A DNA stretch of 64,000 bases, from NCBI RefSeq assembly GCF_018474015.1, contig NZ_JAHCSG010000001.1, positions 558,001-622,000 on the forward strand, read 5' to 3'. Both the position numbers and the translations under genes were made by a program. The stretch is from Williamsia sp. CHRR-6. GTDB taxonomy: Bacteria; Actinomycetota; Actinomycetes; Mycobacteriales; Mycobacteriaceae. Positions 8,532 through 16,196 of this stretch are shown piece by piece; position 1 is the stretch's first letter; the number at the start of each line of letters is the position of its first letter. The notes beneath the pieces were generated by a model that worked only from the letters and a program-made list of their open reading frames with translations, ran no database searches and was not told the DNA's origin.

Positions 8532-8566
8532 GAAGGGCCGGATTCCCGTTGGGAATCCGGCCCTTC
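8532..8566. terminator. Bidirectional terminator between bL37 and rshA
   Basis: A perfect 16-bp stem (8532-8547 with 8551-8566) has a three-base loop, GTT. It lies between the stop of bL37 and the stop of rshA on the other strand. It is one of the strongest hairpins in the window. Confidence 0.9.
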
Positions 8567-8586
8567 GTCATCACTCGGCTGTGGTG

Positions 8587-8901
8587 TCAGGCCTCGCGCA
8601 CGTGCTCGATCACGGTCTGACGGATCTCCAGGGTGAGGCGCTCCTTGAATCCCGCCGGTGCGGTGTCGCCACCGCATTTTCGGCTGATGAGGCTCTTGAG
8701 CTTGGCCTCGATCCCGTAGTGCGACAGACATGACGAGCAGTTGTCGAGGTGTTCCTGCAACCGCTCTCGTGCGTGCGGTTCACATTCGTCGTCGAGCAAC
8801 AGCCAGACGTCGGCGATGACCGCAGAACAGTCGAGCTGCTCGAACTCGGCGGCTTCCTCGGCGGTCTGCTCGATGCGCGGTGGCAGGATCTGGTCGGTCA
8901 T
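8587..8901 (-). CDS. rshA: Zinc-binding anti-sigma factor RshA/RsrA type
   Basis: RshA binds SigH and holds it inactive in reducing conditions; oxidation of its zinc-site thiols releases the sigma factor. The 104-residue protein has the ZAS motif H-x3-C-x2-C in HLDNCSSC near residues 54-61, with further cysteines at the N-terminal side (LDCSAV) and in SRKCGG. Its ATG overlaps the sigH stop by four bases (ATGA), so synthesis of the two is coupled. Length agrees with the M. tuberculosis protein (101 residues). Confidence 0.95.
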   Translation of the reverse strand: MTDQILPPRIEQTAEEAAEFEQLDCSAVIADVWLLLDDECEPHARERLQEHLDNCSSCLSHYGIEAKLKSLISRKCGGDTAPAGFKERLTLEIRQTVIEHVREA

Positions 8902-9536
8902 CGAGTTGCCTCCTGAGCTCGCGATGAACGGTTGAAGCCGCGGTCAGCGGCCACGTCGGCAAGGAGCTCCCGCAGTTGCTTGCGGCCACGGTGCAGACGC
9001 GACATCACGGTCCCTATGGGCGTGTCCATGATCTCGGCGATCTCCTTGTAGGGCAGGCCTTCGACGTCCGCGTAGTACACGGCCATGCGGAAGTCCTCGG
9101 GTAGTTGTTGCAGCGCGTCTTTGATCTCGTCGTCGGGCAGCGCATCGAGCGCCTCGATCTCCGCCGACCGCAGTCCGGTCGAGGTGTGTTCGGCGGTCGC
9201 CGCCAGCTGCCAGTCGGTGATCTCATCGGTCGGGTACTGCGCGGGCTGACGTTGCCGCTTGCGGTAGCCGTTGATGTAGGTGTTGGTGAGGATGCGATAC
9301 ATCCAGGCCTTCAGGTTGGTTCCGGCCTTGAACGAGTGGAATGCCGAGAACGCCTTGACGTAGGTCTCCTGCACCAAATCTTCGGCATCGGCGGGGTTGC
9401 GCGTCATCCGCAAGGCCGCCCCGTACATCTGGTCGAGCAGCGGCAACGCGTCGCGCTCGAACCGTTCACCGCGCTGTTCTGGCGTTTCCTGCACCTCGTC
9501 GCCGTGGTCGGCGTCTGTGGGCTGCGTATCGGTCAC
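8898..9536 (-). CDS. sigH: ECF sigma factor SigH/SigR (oxidative and heat stress)
   Basis: SigH directs RNA polymerase to thioredoxin, chaperone and protease genes during thiol-oxidative or heat stress. Region 2 is clear ([20 protein letters not shown], then [20 protein letters not shown]). Region 4 contains [19 protein letters not shown] and [18 protein letters not shown]. The GTG at 9536 has a GGAGGA ribosome site six bases upstream and gives 212 residues, close to the usual 206-227. The same frame is open to an ATG at 9686 with its own AAGGAG site, so a 262-residue form may also be made. The gene is coupled to rshA by ATGA overlap and is probably autoregulated. Confidence 0.95.
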   Translation of the reverse strand: MTDTQPTDADHGDEVQETPEQRGERFERDALPLLDQMYGAALRMTRNPADAEDLVQETYVKAFSAFHSFKAGTNLKAWMYRILTNTYINGYRKRQRQPAQYPTDEITDWQLAATAEHTSTGLRSAEIEALDALPDDEIKDALQQLPEDFRMAVYYADVEGLPYKEIAEIMDTPIGTVMSRLHRGRKQLRELLADVAADRGFNRSSRAQEATR

Positions 9537-9686
9537 CGCGGCTCCTCCCTGTCGAGCACGAGACGCCGGGATCGGCGAATCGGCATCGGTCAAGCCTACT
9601 GACCCGGCGGGTGTGAACAGAGTCGGTGCGGGCGCAGCCGGGGAATCGGGACGTGTCCCGTTTCGTTCCAGCGTGTGCACCGTCAT
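9537..9686 (-). other. In-frame N-terminal extension of sigH giving a possible long isoform
   Basis: The sigH frame stays open for 50 more codons to an ATG at 9686, preceded by AAGGAG at eight bases spacing. The extension begins [16 protein letters not shown] and is rich in Pro, Ala, Thr and Asp. In Streptomyces coelicolor an analogous upstream start, transcribed from a sigma-R-dependent promoter, makes an unstable 55-residue-longer isoform that is quickly degraded. The same logic is inferred here. Confidence 0.6.
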
Positions 9687-9811
9687 CGGTATCGCTCCTT
9701 CGCAGTGTCGCGTTGTCTCGGGCGCGATGTGGGCACGCCCGAGATCTCGATCCGGTCACGACCCCGTAAACGATCACAGCGCCACGACACGAAATGATGT
9801 CATCTCATCCC

Positions 9812-9837
9812 AACACTCGCTATCCGATGATTGTTCC
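9812..9837 (-). promoter_or_regulatory. SigH-dependent autoregulatory promoter of sigH
   Basis: On the minus strand GGAAC (9837-9833) is followed 18 bases later by GTT (9814-9812). This is the SigH/SigR consensus GGAA[T/C]-N18-19-GTT. It lies about 120 bases upstream of the long-form ATG, so its transcript would include both start codons. The match is exact in sequence and spacing. Confidence 0.75.
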
Positions 9838-9871
9838 GTTGGCGCCACACCGATCGGAAAACTGAGCAGAC

Positions 9872-10366
9872 ATGGCCGCAACAGCTGCGATTCGCGCCCT
9901 GCAGAAGGCGGGAGTCGAGTTCACCGAGCATCGCTACCGCAGCACTGGATCAGACTTCGGCGACGAAGCCGTCGAGGTGTTGGTCGAGCGACTGTCGATC
10001 GCGCCTACACGCGTGCTCAAGACCCTGGTCATCGCGGTCGACCCTCGGCCAGGGGTTCGCGCCGAGTTCGCCGTCGCGGTGCTACCGGTGGACCAGCGCC
10101 TGTCGGTGAAAGCAGCGGCCGCGGCCCTTCATGCCTCGCGAGCTCAGATGGCTGATCCGGCGGCAGTCACCCGGAGCACCGGGTACGTCCTGGGCGGGGT
10201 GTCCCCGCTCGGACAGAAGACCACCTGGCCCACGTTGATCGACTCCTCGGCGCTCGACTGGCCGACGGTGTTCTGCTCCGGCGGTCGACGCGGATTGGAG
10301 ATCGAACTCGCCCCGGGCGATCTGATCAGGCTCACCGCGGCCGTCGCCGCCTCGATCACCGCGTAA
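9872..10366 (+). CDS. ybaK: YbaK/EbsC-family aminoacyl-tRNA deacylase
   Basis: YbaK-type proteins hydrolyse misacylated Cys-tRNA(Pro). The 164-residue protein covers the whole domain, with the catalytic lysine in RVLKTLVIAV near residue 51 and the glycine-rich segment YVLGGVSPLGQK near residues 105-116. The start ATG at 9872 gives a compact N-terminus. It is divergent from sigH, with about 185 bases between the two first start codons. The substrate (Cys-tRNA(Pro) or another) cannot be told from sequence alone. Confidence 0.92.
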   Translation: MAATAAIRALQKAGVEFTEHRYRSTGSDFGDEAVEVLVERLSIAPTRVLKTLVIAVDPRPGVRAEFAVAVLPVDQRLSVKAAAAALHASRAQMADPAAVTRSTGYVLGGVSPLGQKTTWPTLIDSSALDWPTVFCSGGRRGLEIELAPGDLIRLTAAVAASITA

Positions 10367-10374
10367 GGCCCACG

Positions 10375-10429
10375 GCGTCGACTGGGCCGACATTCGCCTC
10401 GACTGGGCAGAAACCCGCGTCGACTGGGC
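10375..10429. repeat. Three 13-bp direct repeats at exact 21-bp spacing
   Basis: The unit GCGTCGACTGGGC occurs at 10375-10387, 10396-10408 (one mismatch, GCCTCGACTGGGC) and 10417-10429. The starts are 21 bases apart, about two DNA turns. The array begins nine bases after the ybaK stop. The remainder of this 293-base gap (10430-10659) holds no gene I can support. Confidence 0.85.
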
Positions 10430-10659
10430 GTTCATCACATCGGCAGGGTGGGTTTGTGACGTCAGTGACACGCGGTGGAGATGTCGCTCACTCGGCCGAA
10501 CATCACCGCCCGAAGAGAAACGACCCCACGGTGGGGAGGACCCAAAGACGGCCCGAGGGACGAAGCGCCGCCGCAGCCGCCGCCCTCTGCGCAGCAATCG
10601 TCGGCAGAGGGCTGGCGGCTGAAACGGGATCGTGTCGACTCGCTGCGGCGGATAGGTGC

Positions 10660-11445
10660 CTATAGCAGCGTGCCCTGTTCTGGTTCGGGGTCGACCGGGG
10701 CCAGCAACTCGGGGCCGTTGTTGGACACGCGATTGACCAGGGGCGCCACTTCGCGGATCGCGATGGCTGACACCAGATCCGGGGTCGGCGGAGCCAACAG
10801 CTCAGCTGGTGCCGGCGCATCGGGGTCCAGCCATTCCTCCCAGCGCTCGGTCGGCATGATCAGCGGCATCCGGTCGTGGATGTCGGTGAGGGCACCGACG
10901 GAATCGGTGGTCAGGATGGTGCAGCTGAGCAGCGGCTGGTCGTGATCAGCTGCGGACCGGTCGTGCCACACCGCCCACAGCCCGGCCATGAACAGCCGCG
11001 TCCCGTCGGTCGGTGACATGAAGAACGGTCGCTTCAACGGCTTGCCGTCGATGCCAACGTCCTTGCGCCACTCGTACCAACCGTCCATCGGTACCAGGCA
11101 GCGCCGTGACTTCAGCGACGACTTGAACGACGACTTCTCTGCGGCGCTCTCGGCACGAGCGTTGAACAACAGCGGCGCCCTGGCCAGCTCCTTGGTCCAT
11201 GGCGGCACCAGACCCCACCGCATGGCCCGAACCCGCATCGTCGGGTCGTCGTCGGGGGTGTCGCGTCCGTGCCGGCGCACCACGGTCATGACCGTGGTCG
11301 TGGGAGCAACGTTGTAGTTCGGTCCGGGTGTGCGACTGGACGAATCAGGTGGCGCCGTGTCGTCGAGCACGGTCACCTCGTCGACTGCGTCGAGCTCTGC
11401 GGCCAGCAGGGCCGGGTCGGTTGTCACCGCATAGCGTCCGCACAT
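10660..11445 (-). CDS. SRAP-family protein (YedK/HMCES), abasic-site DNA-protein crosslinker
   Basis: SRAP proteins crosslink through Cys2 to abasic sites in single-stranded DNA and protect them. The 261-residue protein starts MCGRYAVTTDP, so Cys2 is exposed after methionine removal. The active-site asparagine and arginine are in LLFNARAES, and the glutamate-containing segment is PMDGWYEWRK. The catalytic histidine region is DIHDRMPLIMP. Length and motif order match the bacterial family (Rv3226c). The C-terminal 30 residues (APTPDLVSAIAIREVAPLVN onward) are typical of the family's tail. Confidence 0.93.
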   Translation of the reverse strand: MCGRYAVTTDPALLAAELDAVDEVTVLDDTAPPDSSSRTPGPNYNVAPTTTVMTVVRRHGRDTPDDDPTMRVRAMRWGLVPPWTKELARAPLLFNARAESAAEKSSFKSSLKSRRCLVPMDGWYEWRKDVGIDGKPLKRPFFMSPTDGTRLFMAGLWAVWHDRSAADHDQPLLSCTILTTDSVGALTDIHDRMPLIMPTERWEEWLDPDAPAPAELLAPPTPDLVSAIAIREVAPLVNRVSNNGPELLAPVDPEPEQGTLL

Positions 11446-11532
11446 GTGCTCATCGTCGCATCACCCACCGACGCTGGACGCGAACTCGCCGCCGCCCACG
11501 TGGACGCGGGACGACGGCGAGTCGGGCATGGA

Positions 11533-12285
11533 TCAGGAGTCGGCGTTGATGACCTTGGCGATCTGCTTGTTCAGCAGCTCCACCGACTGGGCGTTCTCCT
11601 CGTCGGAGATCGTCCCGCCGATCTTGGTCACACTCACCGACACAGTGCTGCCGTTGACGTAGCTACCGATGGTCAGCAACTGCATCGCGGCGGTCTCGGT
11701 GCCCAGCTTCGCCGTACCCTCGCTGATCACGGCCAGCGCGGGTTTGTTGGCCCCGCTCACCTCGGCCACCCGGTTCTTGAGGGTGGCGGTCACACCGTTG
11801 GAGTCGCCGGGCTTGGGGGTGAAGGTCATCTCCGGGCAGGACGCCACATCGTTGCGCACCTTGTCGAAGGAGTCATCGATGCCCAACTCCACGGTGACCG
11901 CGTACTGCACGGCCTCGCCCTCCCACTTGGCCTTTGCCTTGTCGAAGTCACCTTCGTCTTGGTTGCCCACCTTCTCGCAGGCGGCGGGGGTGATGACGGG
12001 TTTGTCGTCGGCGGCGTTGTCCTTGTCGATGGCCGCCTTGTCGTCGACGCTGAACTTGCCGCCGGTCGGAAAGTCCGATTCGGCCAACGCCAGCTCGGTG
12101 GCGGCGACGTCGGGCGCTGCCTCTGTCGCCGGAGACGCCGGGTCGGAGGCGGCATCCGACGAGGAGTTGTCGGAGTCAGAACATCCGGACAATACGAACG
12201 TCAGTGCGGCCCCGACCGCGATGGCAGCGGTCGCGGCGCGCCCGATGCGGTTGGTGGGTCGTGACGAGATGGGTGAAGTGATCAT
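11533..12285 (-). CDS. Secreted lipoprotein of unknown function
   Basis: The 250-residue precursor has an Arg-containing N-region, a hydrophobic core (AAIAVGAALTFVL) and the lipobox LSGC, with lipidation predicted at about Cys36. A Ser/Asp/Ala/Pro linker follows. The mature domain of about 180 residues has two cysteines (AACEKVG and VASCPEM) that could form a disulfide. The gene is divergent from aroA and is followed after 87 bases by the SRAP gene on the same strand. I do not recognise the family. Confidence 0.85.
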   Translation of the reverse strand: MITSPISSRPTNRIGRAATAAIAVGAALTFVLSGCSDSDNSSSDAASDPASPATEAAPDVAATELALAESDFPTGGKFSVDDKAAIDKDNAADDKPVITPAACEKVGNQDEGDFDKAKAKWEGEAVQYAVTVELGIDDSFDKVRNDVASCPEMTFTPKPGDSNGVTATLKNRVAEVSGANKPALAVISEGTAKLGTETAAMQLLTIGSYVNGSTVSVSVTKIGGTISDEENAQSVELLNKQIAKVINADS

Positions 12286-12370
12286 GGCGGGATCATAAGG
12301 GGCGTTTTGTCCGTTTTGCGAATATCTCCCTCAGCGAGAGTCTCTGTCCGCTCGTGACAGAATCGAGCTC

Positions 12371-13657
12371 ATGATCCCGTGGCCCGCTCCCCGTCTGACG
12401 ACGCCGGTGGCGGCGACGGTGGCGATGCCGGGGTCGAAGTCGATCACCAACCGCGCGCTGATCCTCGCGGCGTTGGCGCAGGGCCCCTCGCACTGCCGCG
12501 GGGTACTGCGCAGCCGCGACACCGACCTCATGCTCGACGCCCTGTCCGCGCTCGGCGCAACGGTGCACATCGATGCCGCCGATCCGACCACGATCACCGT
12601 GATCCCCCGCGCGGCCGACACCCCAGATCTGGGATCGGTATCGGTCGACTGCGGGCTGGCCGGCACCGTGATGCGCTTCGTACCACCGCTGGCCGCGCTG
12701 AGCCCCGGCGCGGTCACCGTCGACGGCGACGAACAGATGCGGGCGCGACCGATCCGCGTCATGGTGGATGCGTTGCGCCACCTCGGCGTCGAGATCGATG
12801 GCGACACATTGCCGTTCACCATCACCGGACGAGGCGCCGTTGCAGGCGGCAGCGTCACCATCGATGCCTCGTCGTCGTCGCAGTTCGTCTCCGGCCTGCT
12901 GCTCTCGGCGGCACGGTTCGACCACGGCGTCACCGTGCACAACGGCGGCACACCGGTCCCCTCGCTTCCACACATCGAGATGACCGTTGACATGCTGCGC
13001 ACCGCAGGCGTGGTGGTCGACGACGCCACGCCCGAGACCTGGTCTGTCACACCAGGACCCGTTGCTGCGGTGGACTGGGAGATCGAACCAGACCTGTCCA
13101 ACGCCGCAGCGTTCCTGGCGGCCGCGGCCGCCACCGGTGGCCAGGTCTGCATCCCCCGCTGGCCGGAGCGGACCACCCAACCAGGTGCACAGATCGTCGA
13201 CATCCTCCTGCAGATGGGTTGCACCGCACAGCGATCCGGCTCGACCCTGACCGTGTCGGGCGGGTCATCACTACCCGGCCTGATCGCAGATCTCTCCGAT
13301 GTCGGCGAGTTGACCCCGACCATCGCCGCCCTGTGCGCACTGGCCGAGGGCCCCTCGACGCTCTCGGGCGTGGCTCACCTGCGCGGGCACGAGACCGACC
13401 GGCTTGCGGCCTTGAGCACCGAGATCAACCGGCTCGGCGGGCAGTGCACCGAGACCGCCGACGGTCTGCACATCACCCCAGCCCCGCTGCACGGGGGAAC
13501 GTGGCGCGCGTACGCCGATCATCGGATGGCCACCGCGGGCGCGCTGATCGGGTTGCGGGTGGACGGTGTGAAGATCGATGACATCGCCACCACGGCGAAG
13601 ACATTGCCCGACTTTCCGGCCATGTGGACGGCCATGGTGGCGGGGAGCACCCGCTGA
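12371..13657 (+). CDS. aroA: 3-phosphoshikimate 1-carboxyvinyltransferase (EPSP synthase)
   Basis: AroA transfers the enolpyruvyl group of PEP to shikimate-3-phosphate in the sixth step of aromatic amino-acid synthesis. The 428-residue enzyme has the shikimate-phosphate loop [17 protein letters not shown] near residues 18-34, the internal LAGTVMRF segment (class I form of the PEP-site LGNAGT region) and the signature [13 protein letters not shown] near residues 336-348. The two inverse alpha-beta domains are complete. The ATG at 12371 may be leaderless, because CAGAAT, a weak -10, lies nine bases upstream. rsgA follows with an overlap of about 34 bases. Confidence 0.96.
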   Translation: MIPWPAPRLTTPVAATVAMPGSKSITNRALILAALAQGPSHCRGVLRSRDTDLMLDALSALGATVHIDAADPTTITVIPRAADTPDLGSVSVDCGLAGTVMRFVPPLAALSPGAVTVDGDEQMRARPIRVMVDALRHLGVEIDGDTLPFTITGRGAVAGGSVTIDASSSSQFVSGLLLSAARFDHGVTVHNGGTPVPSLPHIEMTVDMLRTAGVVVDDATPETWSVTPGPVAAVDWEIEPDLSNAAAFLAAAAATGGQVCIPRWPERTTQPGAQIVDILLQMGCTAQRSGSTLTVSGGSSLPGLIADLSDVGELTPTIAALCALAEGPSTLSGVAHLRGHETDRLAALSTEINRLGGQCTETADGLHITPAPLHGGTWRAYADHRMATAGALIGLRVDGVKIDDIATTAKTLPDFPAMWTAMVAGSTR

Positions 13658-14670
13658 CCCGCCGACAGCTCGACGAATCCGACGTCCGAGTGCGCCCGGG
13701 CAAGGGGACCCGTCCGCGGACCAAGACCCGCCCCGCCCACGACGACGCCGAGTCGGCGACCGTGGTCTCGGTCGATCGTGGTCGGTGGGGATGTGTGCTC
13801 GACGGCCCCGACCGGCGTCGGCTGGTGTGCATGCGGGCACGAGAACTGGGCCGCACCCCGATCGTGGTGGGCGATCGTGTGTCGGTCGTGGGTGACCTGT
13901 CCGGGACCACCGACACGTTGGCGCGCATCGTGAAGGTGGAAGAACGGTCGACGGTGTTGCGGCGCACCGCCGATGACACCGACCCCTACGAGCGGGTGGT
14001 GGTCGCCAACGCCAGTCAACTGCTGATCGTGACCGCATTGGCTGATCCCCCGCCTCGGACCGGTTTCGTCGAACGCGCACTGGTGGCGGCGTACGTGGGC
14101 GGGTTGACCCCGGTGTTGTGCTTGACCAAATCCGATCTGGCCGCACCCGACTCCTTCGCCGCCGCCTTCGCCGACCTCGACCTGCCCGTGGTGGTGGCCG
14201 GACGCGACGATCCGCTCGAACCGGTGGTCGAGTTGTTGCGCGGCAAGCTCAGCGCGCTCATCGGCCACTCCGGGGTGGGCAAGTCGACCCTCGTCAATCG
14301 CCTTGTCCCCGAGGCACATCGGGCCACCGGCGCTGTGTCAGGAGTTGGCAAGGGGCGCCACACATCCACCCAGTCGGTGGCGTTGGAGCTGCCCGGCGGC
14401 GGATGGGTGGTCGACACCCCTGGCATCCGGTCGTTCGGGCTGGCCCATGTCGCCGCCGACGACATCATCGACGCCTTCGACGACCTGCGTGCGGCCATCG
14501 CCGAATGTCCGCGTGGCTGTACACATCTGGGCCCACCTAGTGACCCCGAGTGCGCGCTGGACTCCCTGCAGGGCCATACCTACCGACGGGCGATGGCCGC
14601 CCGCGCACTGCTGGAGGCGGTGCTGCACAGCGACCCTGCGCCCGAGGAGCAGCCCGACGACTCGGTGTGA
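13624..14670 (+). CDS. rsgA: Ribosome small-subunit GTPase RsgA
   Basis: RsgA is a circularly permuted GTPase that checks late 30S maturation and is activated by the subunit. The N-terminal OB fold covers roughly residues 40-115. The permuted motif order is visible: G4 as LTKSD near residue 162, then G1 GHSGVGKST near 217, then G3 DTPG near 263. The C-terminal zinc finger is [16 protein letters not shown]. The best start is the GTG at 13624, inside the end of aroA. The conserved sequence [15 protein letters not shown] begins at residue 17, so a slightly later non-standard start is also possible. Confidence 0.93.
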   Translation: MDGHGGGEHPLTRRQLDESDVRVRPGKGTRPRTKTRPAHDDAESATVVSVDRGRWGCVLDGPDRRRLVCMRARELGRTPIVVGDRVSVVGDLSGTTDTLARIVKVEERSTVLRRTADDTDPYERVVVANASQLLIVTALADPPPRTGFVERALVAAYVGGLTPVLCLTKSDLAAPDSFAAAFADLDLPVVVAGRDDPLEPVVELLRGKLSALIGHSGVGKSTLVNRLVPEAHRATGAVSGVGKGRHTSTQSVALELPGGGWVVDTPGIRSFGLAHVAADDIIDAFDDLRAAIAECPRGCTHLGPPSDPECALDSLQGHTYRRAMAARALLEAVLHSDPAPEEQPDDSV

Positions 14671-14691
14671 CCGACGTCGTGGCAGCGCGGG

Positions 14692-15963
14692 TCAGACGGC
14701 GACGCGCCGGCGCGAACGGCGTTCGGCGATGGCCGTTTTCAGGCCACGACGCACCCGCGGACCGAACTCACCCGACCGCAGCCCCTCCATCCGCTGCGCC
14801 ACCGCATCGACTGCACCCTCGAACTGGGCAGTCACGGCGAACCGACGCTCCGAGGCGGTCTCGGGGGCATCGTCGGCTGTGGCGGTCAGAAAACGATCCG
14901 GCAGCGTCAACTTCATGATGGTGCGCAGGGTCTGCCAGTACTGCCGACCCAGCGAACCGGTCGTGTAGGGCAGGTCGTATTCGGCGCACAGCCGCTGGAT
15001 CTCCACCGACATCTCGGCGTACCGATTACTGGGCAGATCCGGGAACAGGTGGTGTTCGATCTGGTAGCACAGGTTGCCGCTCATGAACGCCATCGCCGTT
15101 CCGGCCCGGAAGTTGGCCGTTCCCAACATCTGTCGCAGGTACCACTGACCGGGTGTCTCGTCCTGCAATGACTCGACCGTGAACTTCTCGGCCCCGTCGG
15201 GGAAATGTCCGCAGAAGATGACCACGTAGGCCCACAGGTTGCGCGCCACGTTGGCCGCGAGATTGGCCGACATCGTCCGCGCCGCGCGGCGGCCCGACAA
15301 CGCCGGGAACAGTGCATAGTCCTTGACCAGCTGCTTACCCACCTTGGCCAGGAAATCCTTGAGCTGCGGCTTGGCCACCGACCATGGCTTGTTGCCCATG
15401 ACCACTTCTTTGAGCTCGAGGTCGTGCAGGGCGATACCCCACTCGAACGTGGCCGCGAGGATCAGGTTGGCCACCGGTTGCGCGATGTGTTTAGGCGTCC
15501 ACGGCTCGTCGCGGGTGACCCGCAACAGGCGGTAGCCCACATCGTGATCCATCCCGACCACGTTGGTGTATTTGTGATGGACATAGTTGTGCGAGTGCTT
15601 CCAGTGCGGCGCCGCACACACCATGTCCCACTCCCAGGACGTCGAATGCACCTCGGGATCGTTCATCCAATCCCATTGCCCGTGCATCACGTTGTGGCCC
15701 AGCTCCATGTTCTCGATGATCTTGGCCGTCGAGAGGAGAGCGGTACCCATCACCCATTCCAAGCGCGACCGGTTGTTCCACAACACCAGCCGACCCGCCG
15801 CCTCCAGCACCCGCTGGGCCAGGATGGTCCGCCGGAGGTACGTGGCGTCACGCACGCCACGATCGGTCTCGACCCGACGGCGCAGTGCGTCGAGGTCGGC
15901 CCCCAAGGCAGCCACGTCGTCGTCGGTGAGGTGTGCGTAAGCGTTGATGTCAGTGATGGCCAT
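14692..15963 (-). CDS. Membrane fatty-acid (acyl-CoA) desaturase, DesA3/linoleoyl-CoA type, copy A
   Basis: This di-iron membrane desaturase introduces a double bond into acyl chains. The 423-residue protein has the three histidine boxes GHNVMHGQW, HNYVHHKYTN and QIEHHLFPDLPSNRY, plus a histidine-containing CGHFPDGAEKF segment. The start at 15963 (MAITDINAYAHL) has an AGGAG site; the ORF extension to 16083 is not convincing. In M. tuberculosis the homologous Rv3229c (DesA3) works with the adjacent reductase Rv3230c, but here the neighbour is a second desaturase instead. It converges on rsgA. Confidence 0.9.
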   Translation of the reverse strand: MAITDINAYAHLTDDDVAALGADLDALRRRVETDRGVRDATYLRRTILAQRVLEAAGRLVLWNNRSRLEWVMGTALLSTAKIIENMELGHNVMHGQWDWMNDPEVHSTSWEWDMVCAAPHWKHSHNYVHHKYTNVVGMDHDVGYRLLRVTRDEPWTPKHIAQPVANLILAATFEWGIALHDLELKEVVMGNKPWSVAKPQLKDFLAKVGKQLVKDYALFPALSGRRAARTMSANLAANVARNLWAYVVIFCGHFPDGAEKFTVESLQDETPGQWYLRQMLGTANFRAGTAMAFMSGNLCYQIEHHLFPDLPSNRYAEMSVEIQRLCAEYDLPYTTGSLGRQYWQTLRTIMKLTLPDRFLTATADDAPETASERRFAVTAQFEGAVDAVAQRMEGLRSGEFGPRVRRGLKTAIAERRSRRRVAV

Positions 15964-16109
15964 AGGCCGGTGACTCCTGTCGAGCGGGCAGCGCACAGTC
16001 GTGTGGCGCGAGTGCCTCGTGGGCGTTGCGGCTGCCCGACCACTTCGGAAGAGCACCGACCGCGCAGGACGTCGCGCGGACACTTTTCATTGTCCCGACT
16101 CTGGGCTGT

Positions 16110-16153
16110 GATTGCCAACATCGCCGCACGCGGTGTCGGCGATGTTGGCAATC
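16110..16153. repeat. 17-bp perfect inverted repeat between the two desaturase genes
   Basis: The left arm 16110-16126 and right arm 16137-16153 are perfect reverse complements, with a 10-base spacer. It lies 44 bases downstream of the stop of copy B and 147 bases upstream of copy A. It could act as a transcription terminator for copy B, or as an operator for copy A. No T tract follows it on either strand, so the function is open. Confidence 0.9.
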
Positions 16154-16196
16154 GGTGACGCTGGCCGCCTCGGGCCGACGATCGCGTCGGTGACGA

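Noticed and set aside
15964-16083. N-terminal extension of desaturase copy A
   Set aside because: The extra 40 residues are Arg/Ser-rich and do not match the paralogue, whose start aligns at MAITDINAYAHL.
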